Below are positions 1 through 5,977 of a stretch of DNA of 8,287 bases, in pieces; within the stretch, counting starts at the first letter, position 1; every line of letters starts with the position of its first letter. The notes below the pieces were generated by a model. It searched no databases, had not been told where the DNA came from, and worked only from the letters and a program-made list of their open reading frames with translations. Source of the DNA: CAZFQG01 sp964520785 (lineage in GTDB: Bacteria > Planctomycetota > Planctomycetia > Pirellulales > Thermoguttaceae); NCBI GenBank assembly GCA_964520785.1, contig CAZFQG010000239.1, positions 1 through 8,287 of the forward strand, read 5' to 3'. Position numbers and translations under genes: made by a program.

Positions 1-850
1 AAGAGTCGTTTTCGCCGATATCGACCCGGTGACGCTCTGCCTCGATCCGCAAGACGTCCGCCGACGCATCACCAAAAAGACCAAGGCGATTATCCCGGTT
101 CACTTCGCGGGGTTGTCCGCCGATTGCGACGCGTTCGACGCGATCACGAACGACACCGGTATCCCGGTAATCTACGACGCGGCTCACGCCGTTGGCACCA
201 GGTACAACGGCCGGCCCATCGGCGGCCGGGGAAAGGCGTCGTGTTACAGCTTCCAGTCGAACAAAAACATGACGCTTCTGGGCGAAGGAGGCGCCGTCAC
301 CACCGACGACGAGGCCTTCGCCGAAGTCGTCCGGCGTAAGAAGACGTTCGGCTACGTGTACGGTCCCCAGTTGCGCGTCGCGTCGATCGGCTTCAACTAT
401 CGGTTGACCAAGGTCCAATACGCGGTCGGCATCACGCAGTTGGCGAAGATCGACCGTGTCGTCGCACGGCGTCTGGAAGCGTTTCGCTGGATGCACGAGG
501 CGCTCGAAGGGATTGACGGGGTCATCCGACCCGGAGGGATCGGCGAAGGGCACGGTTGCCACATCTACGTTGCCCGGCTCGACACGGACCAGGTCGGTTT
601 CGACCGGGGCAAAATGCTGGATATTCTGAAAAGCAAGTACAAGGTCGGCTGTGCGAACCATTATCCGGCCGTCTGGTCGTGGGAGGCCCTGGCCGATTTG
701 GGATACGACGAGGATTCGGCCGGTTGCCCCCTGGCGGCAAAGGCCTGCCGGCAGGTCTTCACGCTGCCGATATTCCCTCACACGACCAAAGACGATTGCC
801 AATACATCGCCTGGGCACTAAGGCGCGCGATGGAGGAAGCGGGCGGGTAA
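1..850 (+). CDS. DegT/DnrJ/EryC1/StrS family aminotransferase, 5' end missing
   Basis: PLP-dependent sugar aminotransferase that would transfer an amino group to a nucleotide-linked keto sugar in the cytoplasm, usually for surface polysaccharide or glycan synthesis. The frame is open from base 2, so the gene starts outside the window; 282 residues are visible of a family usually 360-420 long. Seen: the FADID strand at visible residues 4-8, then HFAGLSAD, the cofactor-contacting Asp in YDAAHAVGTRYNGRPIG (Asp about 59), and the PLP lysine in SFQSNKNMTLLGEGGAV (Lys about 88) followed by the conserved GEGG. Further on, GFNYRLTKVQYAVGITQL matches the family's GYNYR...QAA..QL block. The GTG at 29 is internal to this open frame and is not a believable start. 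It converges on the membrane protein gene at 946-1488. The flippase farther right suggests a shared glycan-synthesis setting. The family is secure; the exact sugar substrate is unknown. Confidence 0.93.
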   Translation, partial: RVVFADIDPVTLCLDPQDVRRRITKKTKAIIPVHFAGLSADCDAFDAITNDTGIPVIYDAAHAVGTRYNGRPIGGRGKASCYSFQSNKNMTLLGEGGAVTTDDEAFAEVVRRKKTFGYVYGPQLRVASIGFNYRLTKVQYAVGITQLAKIDRVVARRLEAFRWMHEALEGIDGVIRPGGIGEGHGCHIYVARLDTDQVGFDRGKMLDILKSKYKVGCANHYPAVWSWEALADLGYDEDSAGCPLAAKACRQVFTLPIFPHTTKDDCQYIAWALRRAMEEAGG

Positions 851-891
851 TTGTCCGCCACGGTGGGCAACTTGGACATCGTCCTTCAAAC

Positions 892-906
892 CGCCGTAAA
901 ACGGCG
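892..906. terminator. Small hairpin between convergent genes, possible bidirectional terminator
   Basis: CGCCGT, AAA, ACGGCG forms a perfect 6-base inverted repeat 42 bases after the aminotransferase stop and 40 bases beyond the stop of the opposing membrane protein gene. No run of T follows on the plus strand; on the minus strand only a weak GTTTG follows. The position suits a shared terminator, but the missing U-tract makes this tentative. Confidence 0.3.
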
Positions 907-916
907 TCGTGGAATT

Positions 917-928
917 CGCGGCGCCGCG
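917..928. repeat. 12-base perfect palindrome in the convergent gap
   Basis: CGCGGCGCCGCG reads the same on both strands and lies between the hairpin at 892-906 and the stop of the minus-strand gene at 946. It could fold as a 4-base GC stem with a GCGC loop and help end transcription. In GC-rich DNA it could also be chance. Confidence 0.3.
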
Positions 929-945
929 GCGGATTCTGCGTGCGA

Positions 946-1488
946 TTAGAATTGGTTCCGTATGTTTCCGGCCGATTTGATCCACTCCGAGAACTTCAAG
1001 ATGGCAACCACATAGGCGACCAGGATCGCGGCGCGGATCGTCAACATGCCCAGCGCGCCCACGAACATCCCGATACGCATGGCCGGATCCTCGGCCGTCT
1101 CCGCCATGCGCATCACGCTCAGAAAGGCGCCGAGATACGAGAGGAGCACCGAAGCTACCAGACAGTAGGCGAGCGTGAGCCCCCAAGTCTTGCGTAACAA
1201 AAGGGCGATATTCCCCGCGATCCCGAAAACGGCCATTCCCATCCCGCTGAACAACTCAAGAAAACCGGCCACGATGATTCCGGTGGAAGCCTCGCCGGCG
1301 ACGAGACCAGCAATGCCGACCGCGGACAGAAAAACCAACGGCACGCGGATAACGCTGAACACGAGGGACACGATGAACATCGTCGTGCAGTAAGGGGGAA
1401 GCTTCGTCCGGGTGTCTTGCCGTGAGTTCATGACCGTACTCGCCGGACTGGCGAACGGATCGTGCTCCTCGAAAGAGAATTCGTTCAT
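946..1488 (-). CDS. Hypothetical small membrane protein, about four transmembrane helices
   Basis: The family is not recognised. The 180-residue product has a polar N-terminus (residues 1-32) containing DPFASP, similar to the NPYASP-type motif I associate with planctomycetal membrane proteins. Hydrophobic stretches follow at about residues 36-64, 70-97, 103-126 and 138-165, separated by short charged turns such as LLRKTWG (97-103) and the acidic AETAEDPAMR (129-138). That predicts an inner-membrane protein with roughly four helices and no evident catalytic motif. The ATG at 1488 is chosen over the in-frame TTG at 1518 because it begins the MNEFSFEEHD segment and has a weak GGAA-type site about 8 bases upstream. 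A possible promoter lies at 1629-1657. The gene is on the same strand as the flippase but 279 bases downstream of it, so it is probably transcribed separately. It converges on the aminotransferase gene. Confidence 0.75.
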   Translation of the reverse strand: MNEFSFEEHDPFASPASTVMNSRQDTRTKLPPYCTTMFIVSLVFSVIRVPLVFLSAVGIAGLVAGEASTGIIVAGFLELFSGMGMAVFGIAGNIALLLRKTWGLTLAYCLVASVLLSYLGAFLSVMRMAETAEDPAMRIGMFVGALGMLTIRAAILVAYVVAILKFSEWIKSAGNIRNQF

Positions 1489-1767
1489 TGCTGGTTCCAA
1501 TCTCTCATGAAGGGTCAAAAGACTCCAAACCGGCTCGAGCCGACTCCGCCCGTTTCAGGCGCTCCCCGGCCGGCAACGTCCGTCCGTTGGTCACCTTCGG
1601 CGAGCAAGGAGACGATCGCGTGGAACGTACTTTAACACACTTGCTTCTTCGCGGCAACCGACGATTCCGGCGCATTGGGCGCACAGCGGAAACGGGCGGC
1701 CGAAATAGGGGACATCGACGAGATATCCGACACACCCGCGAAGACGGATAACCTTGGGCGGGCGCCG
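1489..1767. other. Intergenic region between flippase stop and membrane protein start
   Basis: 279 bases with no convincing gene. On the minus strand the frame in phase with the flippase stop stays open from 1767 to a TGA at 1591-1593. It encodes about 58 codons with a Cys-rich stretch (LCAQCAGIVGC) but has no ATG, GTG or TTG start, so I do not call a gene. A promoter-like pair for the downstream membrane protein lies inside it. I see no strong terminator hairpin after the flippase. Confidence 0.6.
1629..1657 (-). promoter_or_regulatory. Possible sigma70-type promoter for the membrane protein gene
   Basis: On the minus strand TTGCCG is followed after 17 bases by TAAAGT. Each hexamer matches four of six consensus bases (TTGACA, TATAAT) and the spacing is ideal. 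It lies about 140 bases upstream of the ATG at 1488, implying a longish leader. Weak matches like this occur by chance, so this is only a candidate. Confidence 0.22.
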
Positions 1768-3294
1768 TCATTGCCCGCGGCGTCCCCGAAACTTTGCCGT
1801 CATCTCCCTCGCTTTTTCGAGAAATAGCATTTTTTGTCTTTCCGAGAAGATCGCGTGCGTCCGAAGCGATAGGAGACAGAGAAGTGTCATGCCGACCAAA
1901 CTCGGAATAATCCCCAGCAGGAGCAGTGCCGGCATCGCGAGCACCGCGAGTGACGCGGGATCGAACCGCAGGCCGAGCAGATGACTGAACCACGCGATCA
2001 GCACGAGGACGACGAAATTCGCGAGGGTGGTCGCCGTCACGGCTCCGAAAAGTCCGAAGCGGGGGAGCAATAGGTAGTTTAGAAAGACATTGAGGACCAA
2101 GCCGGTTGCGAAGGCCCAACTCGTCAACCGGGCTTTTTCCACGCAGAACAGGTAGTTCTGCAAGATCGCCGTCAGTCCGAACCAGACGCAATACGTCAGT
2201 GTCAGCGGCAAGACGGCGAGACCGTCCGAGTATTTCCCCTTGAAAGCCCAGTCGAAAATGAGCGGCCGAAAGAGCAGAACGGCCAAGCCCGCTCCGGTCA
2301 GTCCGATTGCGCACAGCTTGAGGAACAGGTTCATCCGCTCTTGAACCCGTTCGCGCCGACCCGATTCCCAGTCGTCGCTTAAATGGGGCAGGAGGACGCT
2401 CCCTAACAGGAAGCAGATCGAGATCAACAGTAGCGGCACGACCCGCGAGCTGTGGTACTGGCCCACCAGGGCGAGCGCTTCGTTCGGACCGGCGTCGGCG
2501 TAGTGGACGATCATGTACCGGTCGCACACGATAAACAGATTCGCCATGAGGTTCGTCAGCGTGATCCAGCCGACGAACGGCATGATCTTCTTCCAAAACT
2601 CCGCCTGCGACGGTGTTTCCGAAGGGATGGAGAGACCGAGATAAGCGGGGCGGAGGTAAAGCAGGGCGCCGGCGAGGCTGACGGCGCATGCGATGGTATT
2701 GGCGATCACGACCGCGTCCGCCGACCGTTCCCAAGCATAGAGGAAGCCGATCCCGACGGCGGCGAAAACGACGCAGTTCGAAAGGTGAACCAAAGCGAGG
2801 ACCTTCGCGCGGCGGAGGCCGTTGAGAAGTTCGATGACGTAGTGCGTGAGGATCGTTACGAAGAGGCACGCGGCGGTCAGGACCACCAGCCCGGTCTGGT
2901 CGCGGCTGCCGAAGATCAGCAAGGAGAACTCCGGGCGGAAAAGGTAGACCGCCGTGCTCCCCACGAGTGTCAGGAGAAAACACGCTGGCGCGGTCCGGCG
3001 GACCATCGTCCGCAATTGGCCGCGGCCGCGAAAATACTCGGCATACCGGCCGAAGGCCGCCGGAATCGCCAACGAGACGAACGGAGCGGCTAAGAGGACG
3101 AAATTGAAGACGAGGTCCCATTTCCCCAACTCCTCCGGGGAGAGGAGCCTACAGAAGAAGACCGACCGGACGAAGCCGATTGACCGCTGAACGACGTTAA
3201 TCCCCAGAAGAATGACGACACTCGCGGCCAGCGCATCCCCCCGGTGAGCGTCCGTGGAATCGGTGGGGACCGCACATTGGGCGGGGTCGGGCAT
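1768..3294 (-). CDS. Oligosaccharide flippase family protein (Wzx/MATE-like)
   Basis: Polytopic inner-membrane transporter of the MOP superfamily, the group that flips lipid-linked sugar units outward for assembly of polysaccharide, O-antigen or exopolysaccharide. The product has 508 residues, close to the usual 420-520. A polar N-terminus (1-19) is followed by about a dozen or more hydrophobic segments, for example 21-38, 60-79, 102-119, 135-158, 170-188, 198-214, 236-256, 287-302, 325-345, 357-381, 393-410, 415-439 and 446-477. Family-like features include the amphipathic first helix followed by RLLSPEELGKWDLVFNF (49-65), the NLFIVCDRYMI block (252-262) and LLLPRFGLFGAVTATTLAN (408-426). 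A short basic cytoplasmic tail ends the protein. The ATG at 3294 is preferred to the GTG at 3321 because GAGAAG lies 5 bases upstream, whereas the GTG has no ribosome site. It is divergent from the TetR gene. The lipid-linked substrate cannot be deduced. Confidence 0.88.
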   Translation of the reverse strand: MPDPAQCAVPTDSTDAHRGDALAASVVILLGINVVQRSIGFVRSVFFCRLLSPEELGKWDLVFNFVLLAAPFVSLAIPAAFGRYAEYFRGRGQLRTMVRRTAPACFLLTLVGSTAVYLFRPEFSLLIFGSRDQTGLVVLTAACLFVTILTHYVIELLNGLRRAKVLALVHLSNCVVFAAVGIGFLYAWERSADAVVIANTIACAVSLAGALLYLRPAYLGLSIPSETPSQAEFWKKIMPFVGWITLTNLMANLFIVCDRYMIVHYADAGPNEALALVGQYHSSRVVPLLLISICFLLGSVLLPHLSDDWESGRRERVQERMNLFLKLCAIGLTGAGLAVLLFRPLIFDWAFKGKYSDGLAVLPLTLTYCVWFGLTAILQNYLFCVEKARLTSWAFATGLVLNVFLNYLLLPRFGLFGAVTATTLANFVVLVLIAWFSHLLGLRFDPASLAVLAMPALLLLGIIPSLVGMTLLCLLSLRTHAIFSERQKMLFLEKAREMTAKFRGRRGQ

Positions 3295-3504
3295 CTGTTC
3301 TTCTCGGTAGGTCACTTCCACAAGCGAAGTATCGGTTTTTTTTCGCCGCGGCGGAAGGGAAGGGGTTTCAAAAGGCGCGAAGCCGAGATGTTCACCATTT
3401 CCGTTTTGGTTGATTGTGCCGGAGACGCCGAACGAATCCTCCGCCGGACGGCCGCCGATGAATTGGCGTTACGCCGCATTGCCAGCAACTTTGCGGCACC
3501 CCCC

Positions 3505-3534
3505 TTGCGGCCGCGCCATACCGACCAGTATACT
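3505..3534 (+). promoter_or_regulatory. Candidate promoter for the TetR-led cluster
   Basis: TTGCGG (3505-3510) and TATACT (3529-3534, five of six consensus -10 bases) are 18 bases apart. Transcription would start near 3541. That leaves about 6 bases before the ATG at 3547 or about 36 bases before the in-frame ATG at 3577. The good -10 and its overlap with a dyad symmetry make this the most credible promoter in the window. Confidence 0.45.
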
Positions 3535-3543
3535 CGGTGATGG
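3516..3543. promoter_or_regulatory. Candidate TetR-family operator, imperfect dyad over the -10
   Basis: CCATACCGA on the left pairs with TCGGTGATGG on the right. The five-base arms ACCGA/TCGGT are perfect, and the outer CCAT/ATGG arms match if one G is skipped. The centre contains the palindrome GTATAC. The dyad spans about 28 bases and covers the -10 TATACT just upstream of the regulator gene. That is where an autoregulating TetR-family dimer would block RNA polymerase. Binding is inferred. Confidence 0.4.
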
Positions 3544-3546
3544 TTC

Positions 3547-4230
3547 ATGCCGATTCATCCGCCAGAGCGACCTTTCATGCCCCCTCCGGCACCGATTTCC
3601 GCCCCCTCCGCCACGGAGGACGCCGTCCGCGTCCACGCGCGGGAGCGTTTCACCGAGGCCGCGTTCGACCTGTTTTCCCGCGAGGGATTCGGCGGGGTGA
3701 CGCTGGACTCCATCGCCGCGGCGGTGGGGGTCACGAAGGGGAGTCTCTGCTGGCACTTCGCGTCGAAAAAGGAACTCATCGTCGAGACATGCGCCTATTA
3801 TTACCGGAATTGGCAGCGCGACGCGTTCTCGGAGATGGCCAAAGTGCGTTCCCCCAAGGAGCAGCTCCGCCGGGTGTTGCGGATGTCGGTGGAGCGATGC
3901 CTGTTTGACGAACGGAACCGGGTCTTCACGACGGAGCTCTTCGCCCTGGCCGTCCACGACAGGGAAATCCGCGCCGGATGGGCCCAATTCTACGATTCCG
4001 TCCGCGAGCTGTTCGCCGGCCTCGTCACGGCCGCCGGCAAGGCGGGCGAATTCCACTCGGAGAACCCGGTCGAATCGGTCAACTGGATGCTCGCCGCGAT
4101 CGAAGGATTCAAGCAGCGCGCCGTGTTCGAGCCGGAAATATGCAACGCGGCGCATCGAGATCATATCGTCGGACATCTCATGGAAATGGTGTCCGGAATT
4201 CCCTCAACCTCTCACGGAGAGAACTCATGA
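3547..4230 (+). CDS. TetR/AcrR family transcriptional regulator
   Basis: One-component regulator, typically a dimeric repressor released from its operator by a small ligand. The product is 227 residues from the first ATG. After a Pro-rich tail (1-20), the DNA-binding domain runs from about 27 to 77: helix 1 in ARERFTEAAFDLFSREGF (31-48), then the helix-turn-helix VTLDSIAAAVGVTKGSLCWHF (51-71), whose TKGSLCWHF recognition helix is the family's TKGslYyHF pattern with Cys-Trp, followed by SKKEL. Residues 80-220 form the variable ligand-binding and dimerisation half; it contains YYYRNWQ (84-90), and its ligand is unknown. The start is uncertain: ATG 3547 has GGTGAT 5 bases upstream, but the candidate promoter would start mRNA near 3541, favouring in-frame ATG 3577 (217 residues). 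The stop overlaps the isomerase start (ATGA). A role controlling the downstream sugar cluster is inferred. Confidence 0.92.
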   Translation: MPIHPPERPFMPPPAPISAPSATEDAVRVHARERFTEAAFDLFSREGFGGVTLDSIAAAVGVTKGSLCWHFASKKELIVETCAYYYRNWQRDAFSEMAKVRSPKEQLRRVLRMSVERCLFDERNRVFTTELFALAVHDREIRAGWAQFYDSVRELFAGLVTAAGKAGEFHSENPVESVNWMLAAIEGFKQRAVFEPEICNAAHRDHIVGHLMEMVSGIPSTSHGENS

Positions 4231-5069
4231 TTCAACTCGGTTTGCACACGGACAATCTGCGGTGTCTAAGCGGCAGTTTCGCCGCCGGATGCGAGCAGGC
4301 GGTGAAGTTCGGGCTTTCGCACATCGAATTCGCCGTCATCCACGGGGAGTACTTCGTCAACGCGATGGGGTACGACCCGGCGGTGTCGATGCAGTCCAAC
4401 CCCAGGGCCGTCCGCCGCTACTTGGACAGGATGGGACTAGCCGTCTCGCAGATCGACAGCGCCTATCCGCTGATGGGCCCCAAGGGGTCCACGTTCGGTG
4501 TGCAGTACGTGCAGCAGGGAATCCGCTTTGCCGCGGAGATCGACTGCCCCATGGTCGATACGACGGACGGGGCGTTCGAGATCGAGGGGCTTAGTCGGGA
4601 CGAGGTTTTCCGCATCACCTGCGACAACTACCGCGAGGTCCTCGCGTGGGCGGAGGACTACAAGATCGTCATCAACGTCGAACCGCACGGCCCGTACACC
4701 TGCGACGGAGACTTCATGGAGAAGCTCTTCTCCCACTTCGAGTCGGAGTACCTCCGTTTCAACATGGACACCGGCAATTCGTTCATCGCCGGGCTCGATC
4801 CGGTCGAGTACACGAAGCGGTTCCGCAAGTATCTTTCCCACGCCCACATCAAGGATGTCAGCGAATCCCTCGCGGCCGCGGTCCGGGGCGAGGAGACCGG
4901 CATCGCCACGAGCGAGGTCCCCATCGGCGGAGGCGTTAACGCCGAGAACATCAAGGCGTGCATCGCGTTTCTCAAAGAGACCGATTGGGACGGCGCCGTC
5001 TCGATCGAATGCGCCGGCAGTGACGAAAACACGCGCAAGAGCGTGGAATTTCTCCGGTCGATCATCTAA
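4227..5069 (+). CDS. Sugar phosphate isomerase/epimerase-like TIM barrel
   Basis: Xylose-isomerase-like (AP endonuclease 2 type) TIM barrel of 280 residues, a normal length. Relatives isomerise or epimerise keto sugars, and some act as inosose dehydratases or as subunits of enzymes that eliminate 3-keto glycosides. The four expected metal ligands are visible at strand ends: Glu152 in NVEPHG, Asp181 in FNMDTGN, His207 in HAHIKDV and Glu261 in SIECAG. VPIGGGVNAENI (231-242) is the usual G-G/E-G loop before the last strands. There is no signal peptide, so it is cytoplasmic, unlike the next three products. The ATG at 4227 overlaps the TetR stop and has GGAGAG 5 bases upstream, which indicates translational coupling and settles the start against the much longer in-frame extension. 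The overall fold is certain; the reaction and sugar are not. Confidence 0.93.
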   Translation: MIQLGLHTDNLRCLSGSFAAGCEQAVKFGLSHIEFAVIHGEYFVNAMGYDPAVSMQSNPRAVRRYLDRMGLAVSQIDSAYPLMGPKGSTFGVQYVQQGIRFAAEIDCPMVDTTDGAFEIEGLSRDEVFRITCDNYREVLAWAEDYKIVINVEPHGPYTCDGDFMEKLFSHFESEYLRFNMDTGNSFIAGLDPVEYTKRFRKYLSHAHIKDVSESLAAAVRGEETGIATSEVPIGGGVNAENIKACIAFLKETDWDGAVSIECAGSDENTRKSVEFLRSII

Positions 5070-5084
5070 GTGGACGGCCCGATG

Positions 5085-5093
5085 TGGTAGAAT
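5085..5093 (+). promoter_or_regulatory. Extended -10-like site upstream of the ThuA-like gene
   Basis: TGG followed directly by TAGAAT (5088-5093) matches an extended -10 (TGnTATAAT, five of six hexamer bases). No recognisable -35 lies 17 bases upstream. A start near 5100 would give a leader of about 27 bases before the ATG at 5127. It may be a secondary promoter letting the exported enzymes be made apart from the TetR-isomerase pair. Confidence 0.3.
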
Positions 5094-5126
5094 AGAAACT
5101 TCCCTCTATCTTGAATGAGGCTTCCC

Positions 5127-5906
5127 ATGATACGTCCGACTCCTGCCCTTTTGCGGCCCCGAATGTGCCGCGGGCCGTTCCTTCTCGCGATGTGCTGCAT
5201 GGTAGTCGTCGCCGGTCGTTGTGTCGCCGGCGATACCGGTACCCCGGAACCCGTCCGCGTCCTTCTCGTCACCGGTTGCGACTACGAGGGACACCACTGG
5301 AAGGAGACCTCCCCGGTCCTCCGCGCCGTCCTGGAACAGGAGGATCGCCTAGAGGTCCGGATCGTCGACGATATCGAGTTCCTCGCCTGCGACACGGTTT
5401 TCGACTACGACGTCCTTCTGATGCACTTCAAGAACTACGACGTCCCGAAGCGGTTCGAAGCCATCCAGAAGAACCTCACGCGGTTCGTCGGGGAAGGGGG
5501 CGGACTGGTCTACTTCCACTTCGCCTGCGGCGCGTTTCAAGAATGGGATGGCTTCGTCGAGATCGCCGGTCGCGTCTGGGATCCCCAAAAACGGGCCCAC
5601 GATCCGCACGGGCCCTTCACGGTCCGCATCGTGGATCGAGAACATCCGGTTACGAAGGGATTCGATGACTTCGAAATCCGAGATGAATTATACACTTGCC
5701 TCGGCGGCGATCTTTCGATTCACGTCCTTGCCGAGGCGATATCCAAGGTCGACGGCAAGCCCTATCCCATGGCGTTCGTCTTCGACGTCGGAAAGGGCCG
5801 CGTTTTCCACACGGTCTTGGGCCACGACGTCGAAGCGGTCAAGGCCCCCGGCTTGGGCGAACTGATGCGGCGCGCCTGCCTGTGGGCCGGCGGCCGCGAA
5901 CCGTGA
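5127..5906 (+). CDS. ThuA-like domain protein with signal peptide
   Basis: ThuA domains have a glutamine-amidotransferase-like fold. They are linked to trehalose and other disaccharide use through 3-keto sugars, though their exact chemistry is poorly defined. The product has 259 residues. An N-terminal signal (about 1-35) has basic residues, the hydrophobic core FLLAMCCMVVVAG and a likely cut after VAG (33-35); no lipobox precedes the cysteines. The domain fills 43-256: VRVLLVTG (43-50), GHHWKETSPVL (55-65), YDVLLMHFKNYD (94-105), GEGGGLVYFHFACGAF (122-137), EHPVTKGF...RDELY (172-189) and GKGRVFHTVLGHD (222-234). These are the conserved ThuA blocks, including the DELY and late His residues. 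The ATG at 5127 is chosen over the one at 5115 because TGAGG lies 6 bases upstream. It stands 57 bases after the isomerase and 71 before the oxidoreductase. Export past the inner membrane is inferred. Confidence 0.9.
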   Translation: MIRPTPALLRPRMCRGPFLLAMCCMVVVAGRCVAGDTGTPEPVRVLLVTGCDYEGHHWKETSPVLRAVLEQEDRLEVRIVDDIEFLACDTVFDYDVLLMHFKNYDVPKRFEAIQKNLTRFVGEGGGLVYFHFACGAFQEWDGFVEIAGRVWDPQKRAHDPHGPFTVRIVDREHPVTKGFDDFEIRDELYTCLGGDLSIHVLAEAISKVDGKPYPMAFVFDVGKGRVFHTVLGHDVEAVKAPGLGELMRRACLWAGGREP

Positions 5907-5936
5907 AACGTGTTTCCATTCCCGGCATTCCTCCAT

Positions 5937-5950
5937 CCCGCGAAGGCGGG
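5937..5950 (+). repeat. REP-like hairpin between ThuA-like and oxidoreductase genes
   Basis: CCCGC, GAAG, GCGGG is a perfect 5-base stem with a 4-base loop, 30 bases after the ThuA-like stop and 27 before the next ATG. The core resembles the CCCGCGAAGGCGGG hairpin at the centre of REP-type intergenic repeats in many bacteria. No U-tract follows. It may protect or process the mRNA, or be one copy of a dispersed repeat. Confidence 0.4.
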
Positions 5951-5977
5951 TGGGTTCGACTTCCTTTAGGAGCTAAA

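Larger units (their letters stand above)
3295..3546. other. Divergent control region between flippase and TetR genes
   Basis: 252 bases with no supported gene. The right end holds the TetR promoter and operator candidates. The flippase side contains eight T's (3336-3343) next to the palindrome CGCCGCGGCG (3344-3353), which lies in the flippase leader. I could not find a convincing -35/-10 pair for the flippase on the minus strand. Confidence 0.55.

Noticed and set aside
1505..3121. A 538-codon minus-strand frame overlapping the flippase gene
   Set aside because: It is rich in Arg and Pro with low complexity, typical of a shifted frame in GC-rich DNA. The overlapping 508-residue frame has clear membrane helices and a ribosome site.
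3336..3353. Eight T's beside the palindrome CGCCGCGGCG, looking like an intrinsic terminator
   Set aside because: On the plus strand the T-run precedes the palindrome; on the minus strand it becomes an A-run. The palindrome also leaves almost no loop, so neither strand gives a proper terminator.
3469..4176. A 235-codon minus-strand frame opposite the TetR gene
   Set aside because: It is antisense to a well-recognised TetR helix-turn-helix protein, has no recognisable domain and lacks supporting signals.
3978..5069. Extended 363-residue form of the isomerase
   Set aside because: The first 83 codons overlap the end of the TetR gene in another frame and are Arg-rich. The conserved barrel starts at MIQLGLHTDN, with GGAGAG just upstream.
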